Source: Ralstonia sp. SET104
Lineage (GTDB): Bacteria > Pseudomonadota > Gammaproteobacteria > Burkholderiales > Burkholderiaceae
Assembly: GCF_003851545.1 (NCBI RefSeq)
Contig: NZ_BHVX01000007.1
Location: 62,001 to 126,000 of the forward strand
Direction: 5' to 3'
DNA: 64,000 nucleotides
Positions 9,663-17,622 of this stretch are shown in pieces. The notes below the pieces were generated by a model. The model saw only the letters and a list, made by a program, of their open reading frames with translations. It was not told the origin of the DNA and did not search any database. Position 1 is the stretch's first letter; each line of letters begins with the position of its first letter. A program made the position numbers and the translations under genes.

Positions 9663-10235
9663 ATGACGACGTGCGTGGTGGTCAAGAAAGACGGCGAAGT
9701 GGCGATTGCGGCGGATTCGCTGGTGACGTTCGGTGATACGCGTTTGGCGCGCGGTTACGAACAGAACCAGAAAATCTTCCAAGTGGGCGATTCGCTGATT
9801 GCCCTGGCGGGTACGACGGCGCATTTCCCGGTCATGCGCAGTCTGCTGACGGGGCTGGCCGATGAGTGCCGGCTCGGCACGCGCGATGACGTCTTCCGGA
9901 CCTTCCTCAAGGTGCACGAAAAGCTCAAAGACGAGTATTTCGTCAACACCAAGGAAGACGACGACGACCCCTATGAATCGTCGCAGATCACCTGCCTGAT
10001 CGCCAACGCAACCGGCATCTACGGTGTTTATTCGTACCGTGAGGTGTTTTCGTTCGATCGCTTCTGGGGCATCGGGTCGGGGCGCAATTTTGCGCTGGGT
10101 GCGATGTCGGCGGTGTTCGATATGCCGGGAAAGTCGGCGGCGGATGTCGCGCAGGTGGGCGTGTCCGCAGGCGTGGAGTTTGACAAGAGCTCCGGTGGCC
10201 CGATCGAAGTGCACACAGTACGTCTGCAGGATTGA
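9663..10235 (+). CDS. proteasome/HslV-like Ntn hydrolase (BPH-like)
   Basis: This 190-residue protein starts [11 protein letters not shown], so removal of Met would expose a Thr-Thr N-terminus exactly as in HslV (TTIVSV). The proteasome-fold pattern continues with [10 protein letters not shown] (Asp at the HslV Asp17 position), a lysine in NQKIF that lines up with catalytic Lys33, and [12 protein letters not shown] like the HslV GFAGGTADAF strand. It is longer than HslV (about 175 residues), and no hslU ATPase gene is adjacent. The best-fitting family is the betaproteobacterial proteasome homologue (BPH), a self-compartmentalising double ring described for Thiobacillus. GAGGA precedes the ATG. 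Its position between aceF and lpdA suggests co-transcription with pyruvate dehydrogenase; its substrates are unknown. An annotation as true HslV would be misleading. Confidence 0.8.
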   Translation: MTTCVVVKKDGEVAIAADSLVTFGDTRLARGYEQNQKIFQVGDSLIALAGTTAHFPVMRSLLTGLADECRLGTRDDVFRTFLKVHEKLKDEYFVNTKEDDDDPYESSQITCLIANATGIYGVYSYREVFSFDRFWGIGSGRNFALGAMSAVFDMPGKSAADVAQVGVSAGVEFDKSSGGPIEVHTVRLQD

Positions 10236-10293
10236 AAAGCGTCAGCGGGCCTCGGCGATGCCAGGTGCCGACGACAAGAACAAGGAGTCAGGA

Positions 10294-12078
10294 ATGAGCG
10301 TGGTGGAAATCAAGGTGCCGGACATCGGCGATTTCGATGCGGTGGAAGTCATCGAAGTGCTGATCAAGGCGGGCGATACCGTGGCGCCCGAGCAGTCGCT
10401 GATTGTGCTGGAGTCTGACAAGGCCAGCATGGAAGTGCCCTCGGATGTGGCCGGCAAGATCGTCGACGTGAAAGTCAAGGTGGGTGATAAGGTCGCCAAG
10501 GGCGCGGTGATCGCTACGGCGGAAGCCGGTGCAGCCGCTGCGGCGCCTGCGCCTGCGCAAGCACCGGCTGCTGCGCCTGTAGCCGCAGCCCCTGCTACGT
10601 CATCGGCGCCCGCACCGCAGGCTGCCAAGCACGCTGGCGGCGCCGATATCGAATGCGACATGCTCGTCCTCGGTTCCGGCCCCGGCGGTTATTCGGCCGC
10701 TTTCCGCAGTGCCGATCTGGGCATGAACACCGTGCTGGTCGAGCGTTTTTCCACGCTGGGCGGCGTCTGCCTGAATGTAGGTTGTATCCCGTCAAAGGCG
10801 CTGCTGCATACCTCTGCCGTGATGGAAGAGGTCAAGGCCATGGCCGCACACGGCATCGTCTACAGCGAGCCGAAGGTTGATATCAACCAACTGCGCAAGC
10901 ACAAGGAATCCGTGATCGGCAAGCTGACCGGCGGCTTGGCTGGCATGGCCAAGGCACGCAAGGTCCAGGTCGTGCGCGGCGTCGGCACGTTCCTCGATCC
11001 GAATCATCTGGAAGTGCAACTGACCGATGGCGCTGGCAAGGCTACCACCGGTGAGAAGAAGGTCATCCGCTTCGCCAAAGCGATCATCGCTGCGGGCAGC
11101 GAGGCCGTGAAGCTGCCATTCATTCCGCAAGACCCACGCATCGTCGATTCGACCGGCGCGCTGGAACTGCGTGAGGTGCCGGCCAAAATGCTGGTCATCG
11201 GCGGCGGCATCATCGGCCTGGAAATGGCCACGGTGTACAGCACGCTGGGCACACGCATCGACGTGGTGGAAATGCTCGACGGCCTGATGCAGGGTGCCGA
11301 CCGCGACCTCGTCAAGGTGTGGGACAAGATGAACAAGGGCCGCTTCGACAAGGTCATGCTCAAGACGAAGACGGTCGGGGTCGAAGCCAAGCCGGACGGT
11401 ATCTACGTCAAGTTCGAAGGCGAAGCCGCACCGGCCGAGCCGCAACGCTATGACATGGTGCTGGTGGCCGTGGGGCGCGCTCCGAACGGCAAGCGCATCG
11501 GCGCGGAAAAGGCCGGCGTGGCCGTGACGGACCGCGGCTTCATCGGCGTGGACAAGCAGCAGCGCACGAACGTGCCGCACATCTTCGCGATCGGCGACAT
11601 CGTCGGGCAGCCGATGCTGGCACACAAGGCGGTGCATGAAGGCCACGTGGCAGCCGAGGCCGCGCACGGCGAGAAGGCGTATTTCGATGCCAAGCAGATT
11701 CCGTCAGTCGCCTATACGGATCCGGAAGTGGCGTGGGCAGGTCTGACCGAGGACCAGTGCAAGGCGCAGGGCATCAAGTACGGTAAGGGTGTGTTCCCTT
11801 GGGCCGCTTCGGGCCGCGCGATCGCCAACGGTCGCGATGAGGGCTTCACCAAGCTGATCTTCGACGAGGAAACACATCGCATCATTGGCGGCGGCATTGT
11901 CGGCACGCATGCCGGCGACCTGATCGGCGAGGTCTGCCTGGGCATCGAGATGGGCGCAGACGCCGTGGACATCGGCAAGACCATCCACCCGCACCCGACG
12001 CTGGGTGAGTCGGTGGGCATGGCGGCCGAAATCTACGAAGGTGTTTGCACGGATGTGCCGCCGGCTCGTAAGCGTTGA
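10294..12078 (+). CDS. lpdA: dihydrolipoamide dehydrogenase with N-terminal lipoyl domain (E3)
   Basis: The start at ATG 10294 ([12 protein letters not shown]) has AAGGAG upstream; the same frame is open further 5' inside the previous gene but that part is not coding for this protein. The product is 594 residues. An N-terminal lipoyl domain (1-78, lipoyl Lys43 in [10 protein letters not shown]) is followed by an Ala/Pro linker (80-115) and a class I flavin disulfide reductase: FAD motif [14 protein letters not shown] (about 124-137), redox pair Cys159/Cys164 in [16 protein letters not shown] motif [12 protein letters not shown], and the C-terminal catalytic [10 protein letters not shown]. It reoxidises dihydrolipoyl groups of E2. 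The lipoyl-E3 fusion is known in Ralstonia/Cupriavidus and some other bacteria. Confidence 0.96.
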   Translation: MSVVEIKVPDIGDFDAVEVIEVLIKAGDTVAPEQSLIVLESDKASMEVPSDVAGKIVDVKVKVGDKVAKGAVIATAEAGAAAAAPAPAQAPAAAPVAAAPATSSAPAPQAAKHAGGADIECDMLVLGSGPGGYSAAFRSADLGMNTVLVERFSTLGGVCLNVGCIPSKALLHTSAVMEEVKAMAAHGIVYSEPKVDINQLRKHKESVIGKLTGGLAGMAKARKVQVVRGVGTFLDPNHLEVQLTDGAGKATTGEKKVIRFAKAIIAAGSEAVKLPFIPQDPRIVDSTGALELREVPAKMLVIGGGIIGLEMATVYSTLGTRIDVVEMLDGLMQGADRDLVKVWDKMNKGRFDKVMLKTKTVGVEAKPDGIYVKFEGEAAPAEPQRYDMVLVAVGRAPNGKRIGAEKAGVAVTDRGFIGVDKQQRTNVPHIFAIGDIVGQPMLAHKAVHEGHVAAEAAHGEKAYFDAKQIPSVAYTDPEVAWAGLTEDQCKAQGIKYGKGVFPWAASGRAIANGRDEGFTKLIFDEETHRIIGGGIVGTHAGDLIGEVCLGIEMGADAVDIGKTIHPHPTLGESVGMAAEIYEGVCTDVPPARKR

Positions 12079-12133
12079 TGTGCAATTAACCGCCTCGATT
12101 TCAGGAAGACCCTGAAACGCGTCGAGCAAGGAG

Positions 12134-12163
12134 AAGGGCCGCCCAATCGAGCGGCCCTTTTTC
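12134..12163 (+). terminator. intrinsic terminator after lpdA
   Basis: AAGGGCCGC (12134-12142) and GCGGCCCTT (12151-12159) form a 9-bp stem with an 8-nt loop followed by a T-rich tract. It closes the pyruvate dehydrogenase cluster. Confidence 0.85.
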
Positions 12164-12185
12164 TTTGGGTGCAATGCTGGGTGAG

Positions 12186-12746
12186 TTAGCGTCGAGGTTC
12201 GATGGGGCGGCGGTGGCGGCGCAGCAGGCGCACTGCCGCGGTCAGGCGTCGCCATATCTGCTGCACCAGACCGTGCCGGCGGGTGCGCCAGACAGCGATT
12301 CTCACCTGCAGCGCCTGCCATGCCGGCGTTGCCTGCAGGGCGGCCACCATTCGCTGTTTCCACGCCAGAAAAGCAGATTCCCAGCGGGCATACCAGGCAA
12401 TCGTGTGCAATTGCGGCCGCACGGCCGAATAGATGCGCACGCCCAGCCCAGTGCTAACGACTTTGGCAGCCACCAGAACTAGCGTGCCCGCAATCAGATG
12501 GCCACGTGCCAGCACGTAAACAGCTGCCAGCTTGAATGGCAGTAGCGCGAGCATGGGCAGGGCAAAGGCGCTGAGCGCTTCGATGGGTTCCAGTTCGGCC
12601 AACTTCCGCTCTGCCGCCTGAACCCAGGAATGCTCCGCCAAGCGGATGGTTGCCCGCTGCATGACGTTCCAGATCCACTCTTCGAACAGCAGGATGAGCG
12701 CCGCCGCGACGATCAGACTGCGCTTGGCCAAGGATTCACGAGACAT
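12186..12746 (-). CDS. small inner-membrane protein of unknown function
   Basis: The likely start is ATG 12746 (MSRESLAKRSLIV), giving 186 residues; an upstream in-frame ATG at 12803 is possible. Two or three hydrophobic stretches are visible near the N-terminus and middle (LIVAAALILLFEEWIW, FALPMLALLPFKLAAVYVL, IAGTLVLVAAKVVSTGLGV), followed by a basic amphipathic tail rich in Arg and Trp (VWRTRRHGLVQQIWRRL). No catalytic motif is recognised. It converges on the lpdA terminator and lies downstream of phaP beyond two hairpins, so it is probably transcribed alone. The reading frame and hydrophobic pattern support a real gene; the function is unknown. Confidence 0.7.
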   Translation of the reverse strand: MSRESLAKRSLIVAAALILLFEEWIWNVMQRATIRLAEHSWVQAAERKLAELEPIEALSAFALPMLALLPFKLAAVYVLARGHLIAGTLVLVAAKVVSTGLGVRIYSAVRPQLHTIAWYARWESAFLAWKQRMVAALQATPAWQALQVRIAVWRTRRHGLVQQIWRRLTAAVRLLRRHRRPIEPRR

Positions 12747-12844
12747 TGGAAAGGAGAGTAGGCGGCGGGCCGCAATACAGGATGGAGCGCCGGTCACGCA
12801 CAAAAGTTCGCAATTTGAGCGTGCGAGACATTTCTAGCGCACAC

Positions 12845-12868
12845 AAAAAACCCGGCCGAAGCCGGGTT
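12845..12868 (-). terminator. hairpin with minus-strand T-run
   Basis: CCCGGC-CGAA-GCCGGG (12851-12866) is preceded on the plus strand by an A-run, so on the minus strand it reads as a stem followed by T's. It lies between phaP and the small membrane-protein gene and may back up the stronger terminator at 13031-13052. Confidence 0.55.
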
Positions 12869-13021
12869 AAAGGTACCCACTGATCACCACTGAGGACAGT
12901 TTTTCGGTAGCGGGACCGAGGAGACAATCTAACGAACACGGTGGAATGGACCGGCGGGCGTGCGTTTCGGTTCCGCGCAAATGCGCGCAAACGGTGTGTT
13001 TGGAGGTGTGGCTCGGCGGCC

Positions 13022-13052
13022 AAAACAAAACGGGCCTCCCGAAGGAGGCCCG
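13022..13052 (-). terminator. intrinsic terminator after phaP
   Basis: CGGGCCTCC (13031-13039) and GGAGGCCCG (13044-13052) make a 9-bp stem with a CGAA loop. An A-rich plus-strand flank gives T's on the minus strand, directly downstream of the phaP stop. Confidence 0.85.
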
Positions 13053-13079
13053 CTTGAACAACCGAGTGACTACGGTCGC

Positions 13080-13661
13080 TTAGGCAGCGGTCGTGGCCGA
13101 CTTCTTGCCCGTGGCAGCACGCGCTTGGGCCGAAGCTTGGGCGGTTGCCTTGCTTGCAGCGTTGGCAGCAGCGTGGAAGTTGCTTTCAGCCAGTTCCACG
13201 GCTTGCTTGGTGGCCTTCTGCACCGAGTCGTAGGCGTTGTTGGCAGCCGACAGTGCCGACTTCACCAGGGCAACAGCCGATTCCGAACCTGCCGGAGCGT
13301 TCTTCGACACGTTGTCGACCAGCGCTTGCAGCTTGCGGCTGTTCTCAGCGATTTGCGATTCAGCGGCCTTGCTGAATTCGGTTTGCGTGTCCGAAGCGAT
13401 TTCGTACAGGTGGCGGCTGTAAGCCAGAACCTTTTCAGCCAGCGGCTGCACAGCGGCGGTTTGCACCGACAGCAGCTCTTGAGCATCCTTGGCGGACAGG
13501 GCCTTCTTGGCGTGTTCGACGTTCTCGGCCAAGGTGGCCTTGACGACCTGCAGGTTCAGTTCGACCAGCTTTTCGACGCCTTCAAATGCCTTGTTGGTCA
13601 GGCCGAAGAACGTTTCCAGATTGGCTTTGTGCGCCGCAGCGATCTGTTCCTGAGTCAGCAT
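13080..13661 (-). CDS. phaP: phasin, PHB granule-associated protein
   Basis: A 193-residue, low-complexity, almost entirely helical protein: [20 protein letters not shown], then long amphipathic helices with no Trp or Cys and an Ala/Lys-rich tail ([14 protein letters not shown]). This is the phasin_2 family, the major coat protein of polyhydroxybutyrate granules, which controls granule number and surface. Length and N-terminus match PhaP1 of Cupriavidus/Ralstonia. GGAGAG precedes the ATG. The upstream region carries two palindromes with a TGCATCGCA core (13785-13853) that probably bind PhaR. The pha biosynthesis genes are 25 kb away in this same window, so phaP is an unlinked regulon member. 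It is transcribed divergently from the deacetylase-like gene. Confidence 0.94.
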   Translation of the reverse strand: MLTQEQIAAAHKANLETFFGLTNKAFEGVEKLVELNLQVVKATLAENVEHAKKALSAKDAQELLSVQTAAVQPLAEKVLAYSRHLYEIASDTQTEFSKAAESQIAENSRKLQALVDNVSKNAPAGSESAVALVKSALSAANNAYDSVQKATKQAVELAESNFHAAANAASKATAQASAQARAATGKKSATTAA

Positions 13662-14062
13662 GTTGTCTCTCCAATTACAAAGGTGGGTCGGGGAATCAAA
13701 ATAAGAATTTAGATCGCCCAGATGTACAAAGCATGACGGTCAGCGTCGAGCCTTCCAGGCGACATCGCGGTGCATTAGGGATGGTGCATCGCAACAATTT
13801 CATTGTTGTTGAATGCCAAATGAGTGTCAAGCGTTCTTTGTGCATCGCACAAAAATCAGAATTAGCTGATTTTCTATGCAGAACAATTGCGCAACCAACC
13901 GTTTGGCGTAACTTTTTGTGGCATGAAAATGCGCGTCCGTGGTGCGTGTGAAATGCATTTAGCCACTTCGTTCGGCAACTTCGTCTCAAAAAACATACGG
14001 GAGCAGCGTAGGTTAGGATGCGCCCGAGTGCCATTCTTGTTGCGTTGCGATTCTTTGTTCAC
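13662..14062. promoter_or_regulatory. phaP / deacetylase divergent intergenic region
   Basis: About 400 bp without a gene and clearly AT-richer than its neighbours. It holds TGCATCGCA at 13785-13793, CAACAAT-TTC-ATTGTTG at 13792-13808 and TTTGTGC-ATC-GCACAAA at 13837-13853. The first and last share the core TGCATCGCA. Together they look like operator sites for the phaP promoter. The remaining 200 bp towards the deacetylase gene shows no clear motif. Confidence 0.5.
13837..13853. promoter_or_regulatory. 17-bp palindrome, candidate PhaR operator
   Basis: TTTGTGC and GCACAAA arms (7 bp, perfect) around ATC, about 180 bp upstream of the phaP start codon. A second copy of the TGCATCGCA core is 52 bp closer to the gene. 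PhaR is known to repress phaP in Cupriavidus and Paracoccus and to prefer TGC-rich DNA; assignment of this palindrome is inference. Confidence 0.45.
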
Positions 14063-15019
14063 ATGCGGGCGTTCTATACAGACCACTTTGTTTTGCCGCT
14101 GCCGCCTGGCCATCGGTTTCCCATGCGCAAGTACAGCGACCTGCGGGCGCGGGTGCTGGCCGACGTACCGGGACTGTCCATGCACGAGGCGCCGCGCGCC
14201 GATGACGACGCGTTGTTGCTGGCGCACACACTCGAGTACGTTAGTGCAGTCAGTGCGGGGCAACTCGACCCGGCACGCCAGCGCGAGATCGGCTTTCCGT
14301 GGTCGCCGGAAATGGTGGAGCGCAGCCGCCGTTCGGCCGGCGCCACGATGGCCGCCTGCGAGGCGGCGCTGGCGGATGGCGTTGCCGTGAATATGGCGGG
14401 CGGTACGCATCATGCCTATGCAGATAAAGGCGGTGGCTTTTGCGTATTCAACGACGCGGCAATCGCCTCGCGCTGGATGCAGCGCCGGCCGGGCAGGGCG
14501 CCGGCGGATTTTCCGGTCGCCATCGTCGATCTGGATGTGCATCAGGGCAATGGCACCGCGTCGATCCTGCGCGACGATACGACCGTGTTTACGCTGTCGC
14601 TGCACGGCGAGAAGAACTACCCGTTCCGCAAGGAAGCGTCGGACCTCGATATCGGCCTGCATGATGGCTGCGGCGACGAGGACTATCTACAGGCACTGAC
14701 CGGCGCACTCGATATCCTGGCCGGGCGCTTCAAGCCGCAGTTGATCATCTATCTGGCTGGCGCCGATCCCCACGAGGGCGATCGTCTGGGCCGGCTCAAA
14801 CTGACCCTGCAGGGCCTGGCCCGGCGTGATCAGGAAGTCTTCGACTTCGCCTACCTGCGACGCATACCGATTGCCGTTACCATGGCGGGCGGCTACGGCA
14901 ACAATATTAGCGACACCGTGGCCGTTCATGCGCAGACCATCGCGCTGGCTGCCAAGTATGCACAGCGCTGGGCCGCACGCGACGCCGCCGCATCGATCTC
15001 TCTTCCGCTTTCCGCATGA
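14063..15019 (+). CDS. histone deacetylase-family (class II-like) amidohydrolase
   Basis: The preferred start is ATG 14063 (MRAFYTDHFVLPLPPGHRFP), giving 318 residues; an upstream ATG at 14018 is also open. The arginase/deacetylase fold is recognisable from GHRFPMRKY near the N-terminus, the tandem-His charge-relay region MAGGTHHAY, the metal-binding DLDVHQGNGTA, YLAGADPHEGDRLG, and the C-terminal TMAGGYGNN. Bacterial members act on acetylated amines such as acetylpolyamines, or on protein acetyl-lysine (AcuC); the actual substrate cannot be told. The stop overlaps the next gene start by 4 bp, so it is translationally coupled to the EamA transporter. Confidence 0.9.
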   Translation: MRAFYTDHFVLPLPPGHRFPMRKYSDLRARVLADVPGLSMHEAPRADDDALLLAHTLEYVSAVSAGQLDPARQREIGFPWSPEMVERSRRSAGATMAACEAALADGVAVNMAGGTHHAYADKGGGFCVFNDAAIASRWMQRRPGRAPADFPVAIVDLDVHQGNGTASILRDDTTVFTLSLHGEKNYPFRKEASDLDIGLHDGCGDEDYLQALTGALDILAGRFKPQLIIYLAGADPHEGDRLGRLKLTLQGLARRDQEVFDFAYLRRIPIAVTMAGGYGNNISDTVAVHAQTIALAAKYAQRWAARDAAASISLPLSA

Positions 15020-15933
15020 CCCAAGCGTTTTCTGCCGCGCCAACCTCGGCGCGTAACTCCCTGTTTGTCGTCGCCATGCCGTGGCTGTTCGTGCTGATCT
15101 GGAGCACGGGCTTTATCGTGGCCAAGTACGGCATGCCGTACGCCGAGCCAATCACCTTCCTCTTCTTCCGGTTTGTTGGCGTGCTGGTGTGCCTGTTGCC
15201 GCTGGTGTGGCTGGCGCATGTGCGGCTGCCGCGTCGTGCGGGCACAGGCGAGACCGATTGGGCGACCGTTGGCCACATCGCGGTGGCCGGGGTGTTGATG
15301 CAATGGGGTTATCTGGCGGGCGTCTGGGCTGCAGTCAAACTGGGCATGCCGGCGGGGATGACCGCGCTGATCGTCGGCATGCAACCCATCCTGACCGCGC
15401 TCTATGTGTCGATGCGCGGTGAGCGTGTCTCCGGCCGCCAATGGCTGGGCTTGCTGTGCGGTATCGGCGGCGTGGGTCTGGTGGTGGCCAACAAGCTGCA
15501 TCTGGCCGGTGTGGGCGCAACGACGCTCGCGTTGTGTGTGGGTGCGCTGCTGTCGATCACGATCGGCACGTTGTATCAGAAGCGCCATTGCCCATTATTC
15601 GATTTGCGTATGGGCGCGTGCATCCAGTTCGGCGCATCGGCGCTGCTGTGTCTGCCGTTCATGTTTCTGTTTGAAACGCGCGAGGTGCATTGGACGGCGC
15701 AGATGATCGGCTCGCTGGTGTGGTCGGTGCTGGCCTTGTCGATCGGTGCGATCTCGCTGCTGTTTGTGCTGATTCGCAAGGGCGCGGCCACCAAGGTGAC
15801 GTCGCTCCTGTATCTCACGCCGCCCACGACAGCCGTGATGGCCTGGGCGTTGTTCGGCGAGCGTTTTCCGCCGCTCGCAGCGCTCGGCATGGTGATTGCC
15901 GCGTGCGGTGTGGCGCTTGTCATCCGCAAGTGA
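15016..15933 (+). CDS. EamA/DMT-family 10-TM transporter
   Basis: A 305-residue integral membrane protein with about ten hydrophobic segments and the two-fold repeated EamA domain (repeat 1 about 17-145, repeat 2 about 160-300). The first repeat begins PWLFVLIWSTGFIVAKYGMPYAEPITFLFFR-like sequence and contains GMPAGMTALIVGMQPILTAL; the second ends with TAVMAWALFGERFPPLAALGM, the usual signature. Such proteins export metabolites or amino acids from the cytoplasm. Its ATG overlaps the deacetylase-like gene (ATGA), suggesting a joint function, perhaps export of a deacetylated product, but that is inference. The thioesterase gene follows 56 bp downstream. Confidence 0.9.
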   Translation: MTQAFSAAPTSARNSLFVVAMPWLFVLIWSTGFIVAKYGMPYAEPITFLFFRFVGVLVCLLPLVWLAHVRLPRRAGTGETDWATVGHIAVAGVLMQWGYLAGVWAAVKLGMPAGMTALIVGMQPILTALYVSMRGERVSGRQWLGLLCGIGGVGLVVANKLHLAGVGATTLALCVGALLSITIGTLYQKRHCPLFDLRMGACIQFGASALLCLPFMFLFETREVHWTAQMIGSLVWSVLALSIGAISLLFVLIRKGAATKVTSLLYLTPPTTAVMAWALFGERFPPLAALGMVIAACGVALVIRK

Positions 15934-15989
15934 CTGCCGATAAGCGGCTGGCGTATCCTGAACACTTTCCATTGACCCGCCTGCCGCCC

Positions 15990-16433
15990 ATGAGCACGCT
16001 CCGTCAGACGCGCGACGACTATCGCCACTTCCACACCATCACCACGCGCTGGATGGACAACGATGTCTACGGCCACGTCAACAACGTCGTTTACTACAGC
16101 TACTTCGATACCGTGGTGAACGCCTACCTGATCGAGCAAGGCGTGCTGAACCCCGAGCACAGCGACACCATCGGCCTCGTCATCGAGACGCAATGCAATT
16201 ACTTCGCGCCGCTGTCGTTTCCTGATCCCGTTGTGGCGGGGATGCGCGTGGCGCGCTTGGGCAACAGCAGCGTGCGCTATGAGGTGGGTCTGTTCCGTGG
16301 CGACTCACAAGAGGCCGCCGCACAAGGCCATTTCGTGCACGTCTATGTCGATCGCGAAACGCGCCGGCCTGTGCCGTTGCCCGACGCGCTGCGCGCCGTG
16401 CTTGAACCGCTTGCAACTGGCATCGCCGCCTGA
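15990..16433 (+). CDS. hotdog-fold acyl-CoA thioesterase (4HBT/YbgC type)
   Basis: The start is ATG 15990 (MSTLRQTRDDYRHFHTITTR), giving 147 residues, the normal size for the family. The signature TRWMDNDVYGHVNNVVYYSYFDT contains the catalytic Asp and the HVNN turn of 4-hydroxybenzoyl-CoA thioesterase-like enzymes. It would hydrolyse acyl-CoA thioesters in the cytoplasm; substrate unknown. It lies in the plus-strand run between the EamA transporter and the nitroreductase. The stop at 16431-16433 is followed within 8 bp by a hexanucleotide repeat that leads into the next start codon. Confidence 0.88.
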   Translation: MSTLRQTRDDYRHFHTITTRWMDNDVYGHVNNVVYYSYFDTVVNAYLIEQGVLNPEHSDTIGLVIETQCNYFAPLSFPDPVVAGMRVARLGNSSVRYEVGLFRGDSQEAAAQGHFVHVYVDRETRRPVPLPDALRAVLEPLATGIAA

Positions 16434-16441
16434 GTTTTCGT

Positions 16442-16477
16442 ATCGCCATCGCCATCGCCATCGCTATCGCTATCGCC
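16442..16477 (+). repeat. hexanucleotide tandem repeat directly before a start codon
   Basis: Six tandem hexamer units (ATCGCC x3-4 interspersed with ATCGCT) fill the 36 bp immediately before the nitroreductase ATG at 16478. They occupy the place of the Shine-Dalgarno sequence, and none is otherwise visible. In frame they would read as Ile-Ala repeats. Unit number could vary by slippage and alter translation initiation. Confidence 0.85.
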
Positions 16478-17185
16478 ATGACCGACCGACGCCCCACCTC
16501 TGCCGAAGTCGAACTCGTCGATCAGGCAATCACTTCGCGCCGCTCGGTACGCGCGTTTCTGCCCACGCCTGTTGCGCGCGAAGACATTGAGGCGATTCTG
16601 GATGTGGCACGCCGCGCACCATCCGGCAGCAATACGCAGCCATGGAAGGTCTACGTGCTGACAGGCGAATCGAAAGCACGCTTGTCCGAATCCGTACTTG
16701 CAGCGTACGACCATCCGGAAGTCGACACGCTGCATCGCGAGGAATATCCGTACTACCCGCGCACGTGGATCGATCCGTACCAGAGCCGGCGCCGCAAGGT
16801 CGGCTGGGATCTCTATGGCTTGCTCGGCATCGAACGCGCCGACAAAGCGCGCATGCACGCGCAGCACGCTCGCAACTTCCGTTTTTTCGATGCTCCAGTC
16901 GGCATCATCTTTACCATCGACCGTGTGATGGAGCAGGGTAGTTGGCTCGATTACGGCATGTTCCTCGAAGCCGTCATGGTGGGTGCCCGCGCGCGCGGCA
17001 TCGATACGTGTCCGCAGGCCGCTTTCACGCAGTTCCATCGGATCATCGGTGAGCATCTCGGTCTGACCGATGACGAGATGGTCGTCTGCGGCATGTCGAT
17101 GGGCTATGCGAACCCCACCGCCATCGAGAACACGCTCCTTACCGAGCGCGCACCTGTCTCCGACTTCACTCGCTTCTTCGACTGA
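16478..17185 (+). CDS. nitroreductase-family flavoprotein
   Basis: A 235-residue FMN-dependent oxidoreductase of the nitroreductase fold: ITSRRSVRAFLPTPVAREDI at the N-terminus (FMN phosphate-binding Arg-Arg-Ser), ARRAPSGSNTQPWKVYVLTG, a central LDYGMFLEAVMVGARARGIDTCPQ, and the C-terminal CGMSMGYANP. These enzymes use NAD(P)H to reduce nitro-aromatics, quinones or flavins. The start codon is embedded at the end of a tandem hexamer repeat; TTG or GTG alternatives are not obvious. It is the last gene of a plus-strand run. Confidence 0.92.
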   Translation: MTDRRPTSAEVELVDQAITSRRSVRAFLPTPVAREDIEAILDVARRAPSGSNTQPWKVYVLTGESKARLSESVLAAYDHPEVDTLHREEYPYYPRTWIDPYQSRRRKVGWDLYGLLGIERADKARMHAQHARNFRFFDAPVGIIFTIDRVMEQGSWLDYGMFLEAVMVGARARGIDTCPQAAFTQFHRIIGEHLGLTDDEMVVCGMSMGYANPTAIENTLLTERAPVSDFTRFFD

Positions 17186-17622
17186 CGTCGTTATCACGGC
17201 GCCGCTTGCACGCTACAGCGCACTTCTTCGTGCAAAGCGCGAATTGGCGCTGAAAAATCATCGAATTCTGTCAACAGACTCGACCGATGTGTCGTTAGAC
17301 TTCCATCATGCGACTCCGTGTACGACGCGAGCGTGTTGTGAGGAAGTGCCGGGCCTGGTTGCACACCGTGATTGTCGTCATGCGCGATGGAATCCCGGGG
17401 CAATTTCCGACTCCGTTCTGATCCCGCACACAACGTCATGTGCTGTTTGCGCAACTTTCTTCGCGATCTGAATCCTGCCGAAGCAGACAATTGCGTCGAA
17501 ATGATGACCGAATGATAAGGCTCCAGAGGTCAAACTTTAAGGCCGTGAGCTAAGTCCTTCATCTTGCTTAGAATTTTGTTTTTGCCTACACTTGCGCCAT
17601 CTCACGCGCGGGTGATCGAACC
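17186..17622. other. 437-bp intergenic region upstream of pbpG
   Basis: No supported gene; the short open frames on both strands lack homology-like patterns and ribosome sites. The second half (17480-17600) is distinctly AT-richer and contains the pbpG promoter candidate at 17564-17592. Confidence 0.5.
17564..17592 (+). promoter_or_regulatory. sigma-70-like promoter of pbpG
   Basis: TTGCTT (17564-17569), a 17-bp AT-rich spacer and TACACT (17587-17592), with the start codon about 30 bp downstream of the -10. Confidence 0.55.

Noticed and set aside
9663-10235. Annotation as HslV
   Set aside because: Length and sequence after the TT start differ from HslV, and no hslU follows; a BPH-like assignment fits better.
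16442-16477. CRISPR-like repeat
   Set aside because: The units are 6 bp with no spacers; it is a simple tandem repeat.
17070-17490. Short open frames on both strands between the nitroreductase gene and pbpG
   Set aside because: No ribosome site, no recognisable features, and they partly overlap the end of the nitroreductase gene.
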